64,000 nt of DNA from Chrysomallon squamiferum (GCA_012295275.1 CM022673.1:10558288-10622287), one strand, 5' to 3'. Shown: positions 1 to 14,439, numbered from the stretch's first letter. Made by a program: numbers and translations. The notes: generated from the letters alone by a model not told the origin.

Positions 1-304
1 TCTTTTAAGTATCACCACAATTAATCTGAATATGGCTAAATGTCTCTCCAAAACTGTTTCCAGTTATCTAGTACTGTAGGATTTTGAGATGGATGGAGAA
101 ACTGTAAAATTCTTCATGTTTTCCTGTAGATGATGTAAATGAATTCATCACCTATTTTTATAAATTATTTCCCTTTGGTCAGGTTGCAGTAAATCAGAAG
201 ACTTTCATTTGTCTTCAAAGATCATCATGCACTAGAAATTTGTTAAGCAGAATAGTCATCAAAATGATTAAAAATTTGAAAATTTTGAAAATAAAAAAAC
301 TCAC

Positions 305-1848
305 CTCTTTTTTAGACTTCTCTGATCCTGTCCAGTTTTTAAGGAACTTCAGTATGTCCTCTGGTAAGGAGTCAAGGAGCTGTTCTTTGTTTTTTGTTGA
401 CTCCACCTGTTCCTTCAGATCCTCCAGGAGTGTCATGACCTTGACCCTGCTGTTTGCCAGACTTCTGCGTGGCTTCCAGTTGTGGTAATCCTTGTGTCCA
501 TTTGAAAACTCAAATTTAGTACCTGAAGTAACAGAACAGACTGAGTACTTGACTGGTTTAACAAAGACTGAGGTATTAATAATGCATAATGTATTTGTCC
601 AAATGCCATGGTCTTACCTGATATTATTCTTTTACAGAAAAAAAAAAAAAAAAGAAGCTTGTTTCATAGAACAGGAATAGAAAATAAAGTAATATGTATG
701 CAAAGAATATCATGTGCTCTTTATCATTTAATGTGTGTATATGTGAGTTTCTGTGTGTGTGAGGGGGTGTTTTGTATGTATGTGTGGATGCATTTGTTTG
801 TGTGTCCATGTTGATATTTATGTAGCAATGTTCATATTTCATAATTATTTTTGCAGTATGAAAAATTTAAAGCCCTGCAACTCATTCTGTTTATTCTATT
901 TTCAAAGCTAAATTATTTTTCTTCCTCGTGTGTACTCATGCTTTTAAAGTTTTTTGCTTTTAATGTCACAGTATATACTTCTCTGACATTAGTAACAAAA
1001 AATTGTGGAATTAACTATGACAGATTATCAAGCTGATTTTATTTCCTGCTTCTTGGATCACCATTAGATCCCACTTCATTTTTTATTTTTTACTTTTAAA
1101 CATATACATAATATTAATAAACATATTTTCTTCCAGTAATAATAAACAATTTTAAATGTGGTGGAATTTGAGATTGGTCTTTCTGCTAATAAAAAATCCA
1201 TCCCAGTTTAGTCAGTTTGAAGATTTGGATAAAAGAAATTTTAAAAAAAAAAGCAAGTTCAGGATGTTAAAAATTATAAATGTTTAATTTTGAAAATAAC
1301 ATTCAAAAGATGATGCATTTTTGACATTTTGTAATAACTGTTCATCTCTATAAAATAATTATTATGTGGAAGTTTAGAAAACTATTATTGTACTTTAAAT
1401 AATTTTCTTCTATGAACAAATTTATTATGTGCAATTTTAGAATATTATTTTCATACTTGTAATATTTTTGTTCTGTAAATTATATTGTGGAATGTTTAAA
1501 AATAACTCTTATACATCCCAAAATTAGGCTACCAAAAAGAATTATTATGTGGAATGTTTAAAAATAATTCTTAAACAATCCATAATTTGGTCTGTAAAAG
1601 AATTATTATATGGAATTTCTCAATAAAATTTGTATACATCCCCCATAACATAGCTCTATGAAAAAACAAATGATTTTTGTGGAACTTCAGAAAACAAACA
1701 ATTTTTTCAGATTTACAATAATTATGGTTCTGTAAAAGAAATACTACGTGGAAGTTGTGAAAATAATTCTCATACTGGCAATAATTCCGTCCATCTGTTC
1801 TAGAGCCGCAGCTAGGACATCGCTGGCATCGAGTGACGTGCTCCCCAT
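305..1848 (-). CDS. PPFIBP1/2-like: Liprin-beta (PPFIBP family), N-terminal exons, gene partial at left edge
   Basis: Liprin-beta is a cytoplasmic scaffold with N-terminal coiled coils and C-terminal SAM domains that partners liprin-alpha and LAR-type receptor phosphatases at adhesions and synapses. Two coding exons are visible: 1776-1848 (ATG at 1848, 24 codons plus one base, donor A|GTATGA) and 305-522 (acceptor TTCAG, phase 1 in, donor GAG|GTGAGT, phase 0 out), giving 97 residues. The diagnostic stretch is DASDVLAAALEQMDGIIA near residues 8-25, which I recognise from the conserved liprin-beta N-terminus, followed by a helical segment LLEDLKEQVE and LPEDILKFLKNW that corresponds to the family's next block. 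The coiled-coil and SAM exons must lie beyond the left edge. A 5' leader segment 1849-1878 follows an acceptor, so a noncoding first exon lies further right. Family assignment is from memory of the N-terminus; PPFIBP1 versus PPFIBP2 cannot be told apart. Confidence 0.85.
1330..1800. repeat. Degenerate minisatellite, about 65-75 bp unit, overlapping the liprin-beta exon 1 donor
   Basis: About seven diverged units share the order CTRTRAAA, then ATTATTATGTGGAA, then a GTTT/AAAATAATTCT-like segment and a CATAC-like segment. Starts are near 1340, 1400, 1460, 1525, 1585, 1655 and 1730. The last unit runs into the liprin-beta exon: its AAAATAATTCT segment is the start of the intron and its TACTGGCAATAATTCC segment contains the donor and the end of the coding exon. 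The array therefore lies at the 5' end of the intron. Confidence 0.7.
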
Positions 1849-4702
1849 CGTCGTGTTTTACACCAGTTTGTTTAAAATCTGAAACACTAGAAGAAAAAAG
1901 AAGAAATTAAATATTTTTATGAGCTCTGTTGTTTAAAATTGTTTTTAGAAAAAAAAAAAAAAAAAAAGGGAGGACAAAATATACAAAAAGTAGGGATAGA
2001 GAGAATTTAAATAAAAAAAAGAGATTGAGAAAAAGAGAAAGAATTAAGTTAAGAAATAGAAAAAGAAATTTTAATTTTTTTCATTTCTGTTGTAGAAAGA
2101 GAGACAGATTGGAGAAATAGAGAGAGTGAGAGTGAAATTCTTTTTTTTACAGAGAAATTATTTAGATACTGACAGACAGAGAGACAGATCGACAGAAAAC
2201 TGAAAGAAAAAGAATGAATGAAAAACAGAATTTCAATGAGGAAAAGATAAAACAGAAAGAAAGAAGAAAGAGAAAAACAGAGAAAGAAAGAAGAAAGAAT
2301 AGTGAATGATTTTAAATGTACAAATAACAAGTCACTAATTCAAATACTTCTGTCAAAAAAAAAAAATGAAAAATGAAAAAAAAAATAAAATAAATAATGA
2401 AAAAATAATATAACAAATATTAATATGTGCATATATTAATATAAAAAAAAATTAAAAATTAAAAAAAAAAAAAAAAAACCACTCACTTAAATGGGTTAAT
2501 TAGAAATTAAGTGTTTTGTTTATTTTCATTATTTCAGAAAATGGTTTATGCAGATTAAAAACAGGAACGAATAATCTGTGTCCTGGTTTCTTTTTTTTTT
2601 CACATTTTTTTCAAAAAAAAAAAAAAAAAAAAAAAAATGTGCAGAGGAATGTGACATTCATCATTTTTTTATATCTGAAATGAAATAATGTGTTTTAGTG
2701 TTGTGATTAAACAGATTAAAAATATATCTCTAATATTACTGATAATTTTAATGTGTAGAACTGTCAGTGAATGTATGTATTTGTATATATACTTATTTGT
2801 TGTTAATTATGAAATAGGAAAACTAAACGAATAATTTGTCTGACTGAATGACAAATTAATTCCTTAAAAAAAAAAATAAAAAAAAGAGATAAAAACAAAT
2901 CATGAAGAAACAAAAAAATCAAACAAAAACAACATCCCAACTTTGTATTTTGTGAAGATAAAAAGAGTAAAACAAGAGCAGTCAAATAAGCTGACATAAA
3001 AGAGATGTAATGGTTAATAAACAGGTATTTATATTACTACACAGAGAAAACATTTACTGACGTAAAAACAAAGCATATGTTAGCATCTGACCTAAATCGT
3101 TAATAGTAAATAAACCAAAACTCAGTGGGAATCTTGTATTACCATCACTACCTACACAAATATTTCTACAACACAGACTAATACACACACTGATACACAC
3201 ACACACAATTACACACTCACATACACACACACACTGATACACACACACACACACACACAATTATATATATACCTTCATAAATATATACATTACAAATATT
3301 ACACATTCCATACACACATGCATACATTCATATAAATGTACATATGTACACAAAAACATATATATGTACAAATATACAAAAATACATGTTCATACATATG
3401 TACATATGTACATACACACATTCATAGACACACTCTCCATACACATTACTATATATAAACAATTTTCATACACAAACATACATATATTACACACACAACC
3501 AGACATAGATAAATTAAACAGAAATCCAACATACAATATTGTTACTGATAGTACAAAAAAACCCTCAAAATAAAATCAACAGCTGAGAAAATCATAACCA
3601 GGTGTAAATATACCTGCAAAGAGGTGAGAATGAGAAGTTAAAAATACACATATGTAAATAACAGTTAGCTACAACAGATATATATATATATATATATATA
3701 TAGAATAAAAATAATGACGACGATGTTGATAATAACAATATAAATACGTATATACAATAAAAATAGTGATGATAATATTGATAACAATAACAATAACAAC
3801 AACAACAATAATAATAATTGAAATAAAAAAAATAACAACAACAACAAAAATGGTACTTGTAAACAAATCAAAATGAAAACAAACCTACCTCTATACACTC
3901 TTGATAAATAAACAAACCACAAATTCCAGCGTCACCACATCAAAATCAACAACATCAACAACAACTACTACGGTCACCTGTTCTGCAGGTTCTCAAAAAC
4001 ATCAAACAGCGCTTTGATTACAAAGAATTCCCCTTGTGGCAAACACACACACGGAGAAATTATTTCACAACCCGCATCACAAACCCCCTCACTTCACTTT
4101 CTTCAAACGACACTAGCTGACCGGGTTTTCCCACCACCTAACAGGACGAACTGGAGGCAGATATTTTAGTCTCACAACAACCCTTGTACCATCCTGACCT
4201 AAGATAGTGAAGAGATAAAAGAAAAAAAAAAAAATTAGAAAGTTTATCCCTTCGTCTGTATCAAATAATTACATATGTGAAGGAGACGGCTGGCAATGCC
4301 TTCCTGTAATCAGTGGTAATTTTCAGTCGAGCGTGCTGTGTTAATGTCAGAAAACGGAGAAGCCTGCAATAAGCAGGTTCCTGTAATTAAAGGGTCGGCT
4401 CGTTGTTGCTGCTGTTTTCGCTTGTGAGAGTTTAAGTAGACATCGGTTGTTTGTTTACAGTGAATGCTTTATTATTGCTGTGTGCGTAAAATATATCATT
4501 GTGGGTTTGTTTTTATTTTTTTTGTCTAGAAGAATGTGGAAGAGGATTTTGTGTGTTACGATGTTTGTGGTAATAATTGTTGTGTCAATGTTATTTGAAT
4601 TGTTGTAGATATATACACATGAATGAACATAGATACACATCACACTTGTATGTACATACCTATAAACCTATTTATATATATAATATATACAGACATATGT
4701 CC

Positions 4703-4705
<3 letters not shown>

Positions 4706-4740
<35 letters not shown>
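4706..4740. repeat. (GT)n microsatellite
   Basis: Uninterrupted GT dinucleotide run of about 17 repeats, with CA-rich sequence also close by at 4876-4895. Confidence 0.95.
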
Positions 4741-4742
<2 letters not shown>

Positions 4743-7700
4743 CACACCAGCACTGACATACAAGCATATGCATACATACAAAATGCAGATACAAATAGAC
4801 ATACATACATGAATAATACCGATGTATGCACACATGTAACCTTCAATTATACTAATAAAAAGAAATATTCCCTCTAGCACACACACACACACACAAAAAC
4901 CCACTCTATATTAAATAAAGTAAGATATCGGATAATAATTTTAAAAAAAAAGCACTAACCCTGTATGCAACAAATCTTAAAATACATGTGTTGAATATAT
5001 AAACATAAAACAACTGAAAGGTCACAAATTGAAACTGTGTCAATTTGTCTCAGTGAAATAAACAAGTTTACTGACAGGTGATTAATAACCTTGTATCTGA
5101 CATTTATCATTACATTATGTAACAGGATATCTCTGCTTTATTATTCTTACAACTTGTGATAAATACACATAAAAACAACAGAGACAGATCAATACATTTT
5201 TCAAGCCGAGATCTTGATTTAAACAACCCAGTGTTGTTGTTTCATGAGACATTTTTTAAAATATTTTACAGTGGTTTTATCTTGTGACAAATATGCTTGT
5301 AATGTATGGTTTTATTAAGGAAACTACCAAAACCCTTTATTAAACCCATACTCATCTTAGAAATGTTCAAAAATATATTTAACTCTGTATCCATATATCC
5401 ATAATATGTTGTTCATAAAATTTTCAGTGAATAGTGCAGATAGATGAGCTTTTAGCCAAAAAAAAATGTGATATATATCTACTAAGATCCTTCCTAATGT
5501 AGCCAAATCCATTAATAATTGTCTGCGATGGTCATAATTTTCTCTATGATGGATAATAAAAACAAATATTAAAAAAAGAAATAAAGACGAAAGTCTATAA
5601 ATTATCTGACGTTAGTTAAACATTTATGAAGATTTACTCCAAAAGATGTCTAATTCTGCAGAATCTATGACGATGTTTGTTAGTCAATCAACATATGTTA
5701 CATTTAATGAAAGATTTAATTAATAAAAAAAATTAAACTAATAAATAATCACTGCAAACTAGCATGTGTTCCTAACATAAAAAAAAATCTTTAGAATCCA
5801 TTATAAATTACCCATTTATTATCCATTTCTATCATCATTTTTAATTTAATGAGTTTTTTTTATTAAAGAAAATACAGAAAATAAATAACTGATCATACTA
5901 TCATAGGTCATATTAAATAAATAATAATTACCCCAACCCCCAATCATTTCTAATTTATTGTAATATATTAATTACCTTTTGTTTATCCCAAATTTTTATA
6001 ATTTTATAGTCTTTATTAATTACCTGTTGTTGAATGTACCTGAATCTACTGCCATGTACATAGAGAAATCTGGAAAACATATTTGAAATTTCAGCTTATA
6101 TTGCATACATGGCAGCCTACAGAAGTGAGCAGAAGTCAAAGTTTGGACATTAATCTTAATGATGTATCTGCTAGATAACAAGTTTGGCATTCTGACCAGG
6201 AATCACACACACTAGATAAGAAACTTGTACTCTGCCTGAAGAAATAGGAAGTTGAGCATTTTTTTTTTTTTTAATCAGGAAAAGATAAGTAATGAATTGA
6301 GTGAATTTTTTTTTATTTTATGGTTTTGAAAAAAAAGTACAAAATAGAGATGAAAAGAAAGAAAATAATTTGTTAAAATTATCAAATGAATGAATGTATG
6401 AATTAAAATATCAATAAAAATTGATGAATGATTGAATGAATGAATAAGTAAATGAAATATAATCATAATCGAATTAATATTTAGACAACTTGTAAATCTA
6501 TTTTTAAATGAAAAAAAAGGAATATTTTTTATGAAAGAGAAAAATAATACACATTTAATAATTTAGTAATTTAGTATAAACAATTTTTTTAAATTACAAA
6601 TGAACGTATTAATGATAATAATACTGCAAAAAAATGCAAAAAGAACAACGAAAAAAGTAAATAAAATTTAAAAAAATATATTAAACAGATAAGTCTCTTA
6701 AAAGACCCCCAAAAAAAAAAAAAAAACTAAACAAAACTAAACAAAAAACAAACAGAAAATAAAAAAAAATAGAAACATTAGACAAAATTAAATTAAATTT
6801 TTAATGATAACAATAACATAATATCATAATTACTTGCTTTTGAAATAGATAACAGCTTCAAGCAAGTTAAATAATTTTAACATATTTTATTTTTTTCTTA
6901 AATAAAACCAGAGGAAGAAATCAGATGTATTATTTTGTAATCTCAAACATGTACTGTTCCGCTTCATTAATTTCACAAACTGACCGTGAAGATTTGGTTA
7001 GTTTAGCAATCTGTCTCTGTTTCGTATTTGTAGATCAAACGTTTGAGCAAGGTCTTAAAGAAATGTTGTCTTTTTAAAATTATTTTTGTTTAAATGCAAA
7101 AAAACAACAACCCCAAAACAACACATAAATAATAAAAACAAACTGAACAAGAAAAGGAAAAACACAAGAAAACAGAATATTTTGAATTTCTTTCTTTATT
7201 AAAAAAAAATGGCTGATTAATTTTTCAGTTTTATTTTAAATATAATTTTTATTTAGTGAGCTATTTAATGATTTTAAAATAAATATACAGTATTAAACAA
7301 AAGAATAATAGAAAATAAATAAAACAAAAATAACACTGTTTAGAATGGGGAGATATTTTTGCTTATAACGGACAAACACATTGTAAAAGAGAGAAATTTT
7401 ATGACAAAAATAATAACAGTAATAACAATTAAAAGTAAAAATCAGAAAAAATATAAAGTATTTGAATAAATAAAACAAATAGCAAATAAATATGAAAAAC
7501 AATAAATAATCAGATAAATAAAAAAATAACTATATAAATAAATATAAAAACAATTATGTAAATAACTAATAAAATATAAACAATTATAGATATAAATAAA
7601 CAAATAAAAACAAACTTTTAAAAAAAAACAACAAAAAAAACATTTCCCCCTCCAGATATACATTAACTACTTTTGAAGAGAATTAGAAAGCAAAAATATT

Positions 7701-7851
7701 TTTGCATTGCATCACACCATCACGTTTGTTTGAAATGTTTGACTTCTTCACTGGAGCAAATAATCACACCTCTATGATCAAACACACATTTTGAATTAAA
7801 CATGAAATTGTTCAGTTACACCTGGCCAGGTAAACATGAAAATGTCTTACC

Positions 7852-7910
7852 TTTACTTACCTCAATGGCTCAGTTTAATGTTTAATCACTGACTCTTAGA
7901 GGTAAGTAAA
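7852..7910. repeat. Perfect 12-bp inverted repeat (hairpin)
   Basis: TTTACTTACCTC at 7852-7863 is the exact reverse complement of GAGGTAAGTAAA at 7899-7910, with a 35-base loop. Each arm holds a splice-donor-like GTAAGT on one strand. No function is implied. Confidence 0.7.
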
Positions 7911-8459
7911 TATTTAATGGAAAACCTCAGGAAAAAGGAGATCAGAGGTTACTGGAGGTTTCTGTATTAAAGTAAATGTATTATGAATCACGCGACTACC
8001 GTTCATACAAATGTAGTTTAAAGACAAATTAGTATAGACATTTTGTGTGTGTATGTATAATGTATATGTATGTATGTATGTATGTATGTATGCGTATGTG
8101 TGTGTTTGTATCTGTATGTGTGTTTATGTATATATGGATGCATGTGTATATGTGTGCATGTGTATATGTAGTTGCATTTATATATGAACAGAGATGTGTA
8201 TGTATTTGAACATACAAGTTAAACAAAAGATATATATTACCACTACTATTACTTGAAGTATATTTATTATATCTACTATTAACACCACATATATTGCAAT
8301 ATCAATAATTACAAAGTTATGAATTTGTTATTTTAGATATACAGAATTGTATCAGTTTCACTAAACCAGACAACTTACTGATTGAAAGAATCCAATAACA
8401 ACATAATTTTTATGAATTAAATTTTCCTGAATTTCTTTTTGAAAAATCATTCCATCACA

Positions 8460-9000
8460 CTCACATTACACTTTACATTTTAAAGGTTAACATGAACCAC
8501 TGTTACATCACAACTCAAAGAATTAAAGTTCACCATCATTACATTACACTGTACTTCACAGCTAAAAGTATATCAGTCACCATCTTTCACTTTCACTTTA
8601 CAACTTAAAGGGTTAAAATAGGGCACAATTCTCTTCACTTAGCTAGATAAAGAGTTAAAGTAGACAGACAATCACAATATCACACTATACTTCATAGCTA
8701 AAAGCATTTCACTTCAATCATATTTTACTTTGCAACTTAAAGGGTTAAAATAAACCTCTACTTCCTTTATGTTTCACTTTGCAAGTCGAAAAGTTAAAGT
8801 TGAGAGACCATCATTACATGACTCGTTATTTCACAACTAAAAGTATTTCATCATTCCATAATTTTTTTTTTTTTTTTTTTACAACTTTTAAAGGTTACAA
8901 TATGCTATAATACATTTCAGCCTTGCAAGTCAAAGGGTTAAAGTTGACACTATGTTAATGTAACACTTGCAGTTAAGCAGTTACATGTTGACACATGGAT
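8460..9000. repeat. Degenerate minisatellite, about 45 bp unit
   Basis: About a dozen diverged units are built on CACTTTRCAACTTAAAGGG, then a TTAAAGTTGA-like segment and a CACCATCATTACA-like segment. The AAAGGGTTAAA core is seen near 8600, 8740 and 8935, with degenerate versions (AAAGAGTTAAA, AAAAGTTAAA) near 8650 and 8790. A poly-T run interrupts the array near 8860-8880. Confidence 0.7.
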
Positions 9001-9384
9001 TACAGAGTGGGTAAAGTAAATAGTCAAAGTCTCCAGTTTCTTTAATATATCAACACTTTAACTAGACCCAGTTTACACTCGTACACAGGACTGTTGGTGG
9101 TACAAAGAATGTGGTATGTGCTGCTCTGTTTATAGTGCAGAGAACATGAATGTTTTTGTTTTTTTCATTATTGTGTTTATTGGTTGATGAAGCCATGGTA
9201 GTAAGGCTTCTTTTAATTTTCTGAATTTTGTTTTTTAACAAAAGAAAGGAAATATTTTATTTAACACCATATGGAACAACAGTATTTTACTGTTATGTGA
9301 CATATTGTTAAATACATGCATATGTTGGTGTGTGTGTGTGTGTGTGTGTGTACATATATATAGATACAGATATATATAAAACAC

Positions 9385-9625
9385 TGCTGCCACTTCATGG
9401 GCCACTCTTTCCAGCTAGAAGCAAGGGATCTTTTACATACATCATCCCTTTTACAGGACAGTCCATACCATGATCTTTGTTGTTTAGCACTGGGTCGACC
9501 AGGAAGGATTAATTTGATGACCCACAACAAAAGCAGGAGTCCAGCTATTGCCATGTCATAAACAGGGAAGTACATACCATGATTTTGGATTATTAATATT
9601 AAAGTTGCAGCTGGAATGGGTAATA
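9385..9625 (+). mobile_element. SINE-like tail remnant, with an internal partial duplicate
   Basis: The core AGCAAGGGATCTTTTACATA, preceded by GGGCCACTCTTTCC and followed by CATCATCCC and CAGTCCATACCATG, matches a repeat I recall as very common in mollusc genomes (a SINE-like 3' tail). A second copy in the same orientation lies at about 41159-41275. Within this copy, 9453-9488 (ACAGGACAGTCCATACCATG and following) is repeated in diverged form at 9560-9600 (ACAGGGAAGTACATACCATG and following). No intact head or polymerase III promoter was recognised. The family name cannot be fixed from this window. Confidence 0.55.
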
Positions 9626-9870
9626 ACAACAACAACAACAATAATAATAATGTTGATAATGATCATTACTATTATTATTACTATCATTATTATTATAATT
9701 AACTGTAATAATAATAATAATTATGAGGATGATGATAATATTGATGATTATTATTATTACTATCACTATTATTATTATTAAGTACAGAAGTAATAATAAT
9801 AATGAAAATAATAAGAATTATAAAAATGATTATAATCACAACAATAACAACAACAACAACAAAAAAATAA
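9626..9870. repeat. AAC/AAT/ATT trinucleotide repeat cluster
   Basis: Imperfect runs of AAC, AAT and ATT trinucleotides follow the SINE-like remnant directly, as is common where a retroelement tail has expanded. The long open frames here are low-complexity artefacts. Confidence 0.8.
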
Positions 9871-12085
9871 TAAATTAATATGAGATTTAATACTTTATAG
9901 AAATACATAAATAAATAATAAACCTTCGAAACAAGAAACCAACAAAAACATTAAACCCAAACATCCTAAGTATTTTAAAAAATAAAAAAACAAACAAATA
10001 AAATCACTTGAGTGAAAAGAAAAGATCTTGAGATGTGTAAAACAAGTGTACTGGTGTTTTGTGTGGAAGTTTCGCAGACATTCAGCATTTCCTTGATACT
10101 TATCATACAAGTACTGCAGAGTAGTCAAATAGTCTACACAAGTGTGAGAACCAAACCGAAGCTTTGGCCTTCTTAACTAACCATATAATCAGATTGTATG
10201 TAATACATTAAGACTGGGTGTGGCAAACAAACAAAAAAAAAAACAACAAAAAAATAGAAACTCAGTCTTTATGGTATTTTTGTTCTTTGGTGAGATGAAG
10301 TTGTTAATAATTATTCATGGAATCTTACTGAAAAAACTAAATTGTTGTAATTATATGCAAGTACAATGAAAGAAACTATTATGGACTCAGTCTTTAAAAT
10401 GATTTTGGGTCAGATTAAATAAGAATTAAATGTTATTAATCTTCTGAATGTTAATTATTTATTGCTGTATACATTCCAGAAATAATAATAATAATAATAG
10501 TTATAACTGACTCATTCTTTAAAGAAACTGATTTCTGTATTGATTATAACAATGGTTATTTTGGCTGTTAACTGACTGTTTGGTTTAGATACTGAAATAA
10601 CAACATGTTAAGAGAGAAAGCAAAAGAGAATTAGTGTTAGAAAGAGAGAAAAAGAAGGGAAACCGAAAGCAAAAGCAACAAACAAAAAATATTATGAATA
10701 AACAATATTTTATTAGTTCCATTAAAAGAATCTCATTTCAAATGAGCACTGCCTTCTATCAGCAAGAGATACATGGTATTTTATAACCAGGAAAACATCA
10801 ACCTTTCGTATATCACTTTTATTTTCTCTCTGGCAAATCACTACTTTCATTTAATTTAATATATTTTTTTAATATTTATTTTTATTATTTTTTTAATTTG
10901 TATTATTATTATTATTGTTATTATTATTATTATTATTTTTTGTTTTTGTAGCAGATAGATCAACAAAGGATTAGTATATTATATCAGTCATAAACATCTA
11001 GAGTGATCAGTTTTGTCTTTCATAATACAGAGAGTTATAACAGTATCCTCTGTGATTTCTGGCTGTCACCAATATCAAACATTGTTTACTTTTCTGTTGT
11101 TGAATAATGACACCCATATCTATAGTGAGAATTTAATACCACTTAAAATAAGTACATCCATTAATTAGGTACACTTTCTAATGATACAGTAAGTTTTTCA
11201 ATTATATACAGTTATATCATTTTTTTTAAATTGTAGCTTATAAAATCGATGTGTGTATGAACTTGAATCTTGAAGACATAAAACAAACAAAAAAAATGTT
11301 TAGTTAATTCAATTTTTTAGTAGATGGAAATGAAAATGAAATAATAAATAAATAAATAAATAAATAAAAAATAAAACTAATAAAAGTCATAGAAAAGAAA
11401 AAGAGGAAAGAAAAGAAAAAAGCCATTATTATTCTTCCATAATCAACTAGATTTAATATGATTCACTGAAAATGTGTTTTAGTTGTTAGTAAATTTGATA
11501 AATGAAAAACAAAGATTTGTACAAAACATTTTTATTGAATAAATCAGTTTCTTAGCAAATTGGAAAAAAACAAATATAACAAAACAACCCACATCATTAT
11601 TACATTATTTTATTGATTTCTTGTTTTTAACGAGAATTGAAAGATAAACATTAATTCTATAACTGAGTAGTTACAGTTCTATATATAAGTTTATAACAAT
11701 GGAATGTTTTACTTTTTTGTAAATTTGAAAAATGAAAAACATAGATTTTCTAAAAAAAAAAAAAAAAGAAGTTAATGATTTTTTTATTTTTATTGTTTAA
11801 ATCAGATTCTAAACAGACTTATAACAACAAAAAATTTAATAGTCAAATACTGAAAATAGGAATCTAACATAGCTAATAATTGTTCATTTGATATTCAAGG
11901 TTTCAAGTAAAGATTTATTATTTTTATTTGTACAGATGAGGCCACACTGGAATGGAAGAAAAATCCAGTTTACTCCTGGATTAATGTTCATAATGAATGA
12001 AGCATATCTAAATTATTATAATCATTTTTTAATGATAATCATTATATTGAGAAAAATTATTAGTGTGATTTTTTAAAGAAATTAA

Positions 12086-12202
<117 letters not shown>

Positions 12203-12653
12203 AAAATAAAAATAAAATCTGATTGTTTAGTTACAGAAATCATTCGAGTTTCTAATTTAATTATTATGATTATTAATTTTCTCATTAATCCAGTGTTTTT
12301 TCGCAGACCTTAAACGATTTCCATCCATGTGCCGATTACAGTTACAACAATTATTATTTACCTGAACAGCCGAAGCCTAATTAAACGTCCGAACAAGGAA
12401 ATAATAAATGATTTAATCATTATTTAATAACATGTCACTAACACCATCTCACCTGCTACATATTTGTGTTCCCTTGAACAACACAGTCAACATGCAGAGG
12501 AAAATAAAATTAATAATTATTTATTTTGCTTCTTTTGATTGTGACGGTCACCTGTCTACTCCGTCTGAACAGTCAAATTGCGCGCACTTTCCGAAGCGCC
12601 ACCTATAAAATATGGACTTACCGAACGTTGATAAATCTTTTTCTTTTTCTTCT

Positions 12654-12689
<36 letters not shown>

Positions 12690-13849
12690 CGTCCATTACC
12701 TTTAGTTTCTTTTATATATTTTTTCAATTTCTTATTTTCTTTTCTCTTACTTTTTCTTTTTTTGTTTAATTATTATTATTATTATTATTATTTTAAATTT
12801 ACATCATTTATTTATTTATTTATGAAATGTATGAAAAATGTTAATGTTTTTGTTTTGATTTTATTCTTGTCATTATTATTATGGCTGTAGTTGTTACCAG
12901 TACAGAAATCTTCATATTTTCCCCATACCTTTTCTTTATGTTGAAAGTCATACAGTTCTATCTGACAGAAAATCAAGGACCGCTTGTTGTTATGGTAATC
13001 CTTACTGACAATGTATTTCGTATCAGTTCTCAAGATAATAATTATTACGTCACTTAAACACCATTAATTCCCAATAACGTCATTTCGTTGACTAAATAGT
13101 TCAAAAGGTCAAGGTTATTATGATCGATATTGTTTAGTTAATTCATTGTTTTAATTCATTACCCAGTTCTCCTAGAATGTCTGTGGTTTATGCTGCCCTG
13201 CCAGTTGAAACAAACATATAAATGGCATGAAAAGTGAAACAAACTTTTATTTACATGCGATAGACAATAACATAGCAATAAAATGAAAATGAAAATATCA
13301 TTTAAGAATAATATTGATTATTATTATTAGTAGTAGTAGTAGTAGTAATAGTAGCAATAGTAGTAGTATTACTATTATTATTATAATCATGATGATGATG
13401 ATGATGTTTTTAAAAACGACGACAAAAGAAAATATTTTTTAATCGTCTAACTCAAATACCTTGACCCAACTCTTACACATAAAAAAACCAACAAAAAAAA
13501 ACCTTCGTCTCAATAAAACTGCCTTCCCCTAATAAATATCGCACTATTTGTGGCAAAGATTCAAAATATATGATATAACTGCTGCATCTCTCTGACAGTA
13601 ATAAGCTTCGTGATACCTCTTCTCCGGACTTACTTGAAATTATTACCACTTGTCTTGGCTTAATCCCATGGCAACCGATTGATTTCCGACAATGACGAAG
13701 ATTATCTACGAGAAGCCAATCATCGACAGCATTTATCTGCAAGAAGTGAGAATGGAGGAGGGAGAGGGACAGAGACAGAGAAAAAGATGCATAGATAGAC
13801 TGATGAAGAAAGATAGGAAGACAGAGGTGGTGGATATTGATTCAGAGAC

Positions 13850-13950
<101 letters not shown>

Positions 13951-14439
13951 ATTTAGGTATGAATAATATAACAGAGACAAAAGGAGATAAAGACAGAACA
14001 TGCATACATATACATATACATATACATATATAAATATGCTGAGAGAGAGATGAGGCAAAAAAATAGCGAGACTGCAAACAAACAAAAAAGAAAGAAAGAG
14101 ATACAGAGGAAGAACTGGTAAGAGAGCGATAGAGAAAGAAAAAAATAGAGAGAAAAACAGAAGAAGGAAACCATTTGTGGTATGATCATAATCATCATCG
14201 TAAATAACAACAACAACAATAACAATAACAACAACAACAACAACAACAATAGGAATAACAATAATGACAAGAACCACGCAACAGAACTATTAACAGCACT
14301 ACTGCTTTAATTATTGCTTACTCATTATAAAACATCCGCTAATTAAAATTAAAAAAAAACACAAAAAACAAAACACACACACACACACAGAAATTAGTAA
14401 TAATGATAATTACAAATTAACATACGTGTTTCTCTGATT

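Larger units (their letters stand above)
1879..9300. other. Non-coding stretch, no supported gene
   Basis: No convincing exon was found here on either strand. The stretch holds poly-A/T runs, CA/TG microsatellites near 3180-3260 and 4706-4740, ATGT repeats near 8060-8095 and a degenerate minisatellite near 8460-9000. The segment 3930-4450 is less AT-rich and could contain a leader exon or promoter of the minus-strand liprin-beta gene, but no site is decisive. Confidence 0.5.

Noticed and set aside
64-123. Possible final exon of the liprin-beta gene (acceptor CTACAG, 19 codons then TAA)
   Set aside because: It is in phase with the previous exon, but liprin-beta proteins continue for hundreds of residues with coiled coils and SAM domains, and this peptide has no resemblance to the next block. 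It might at most be an alternative short end.
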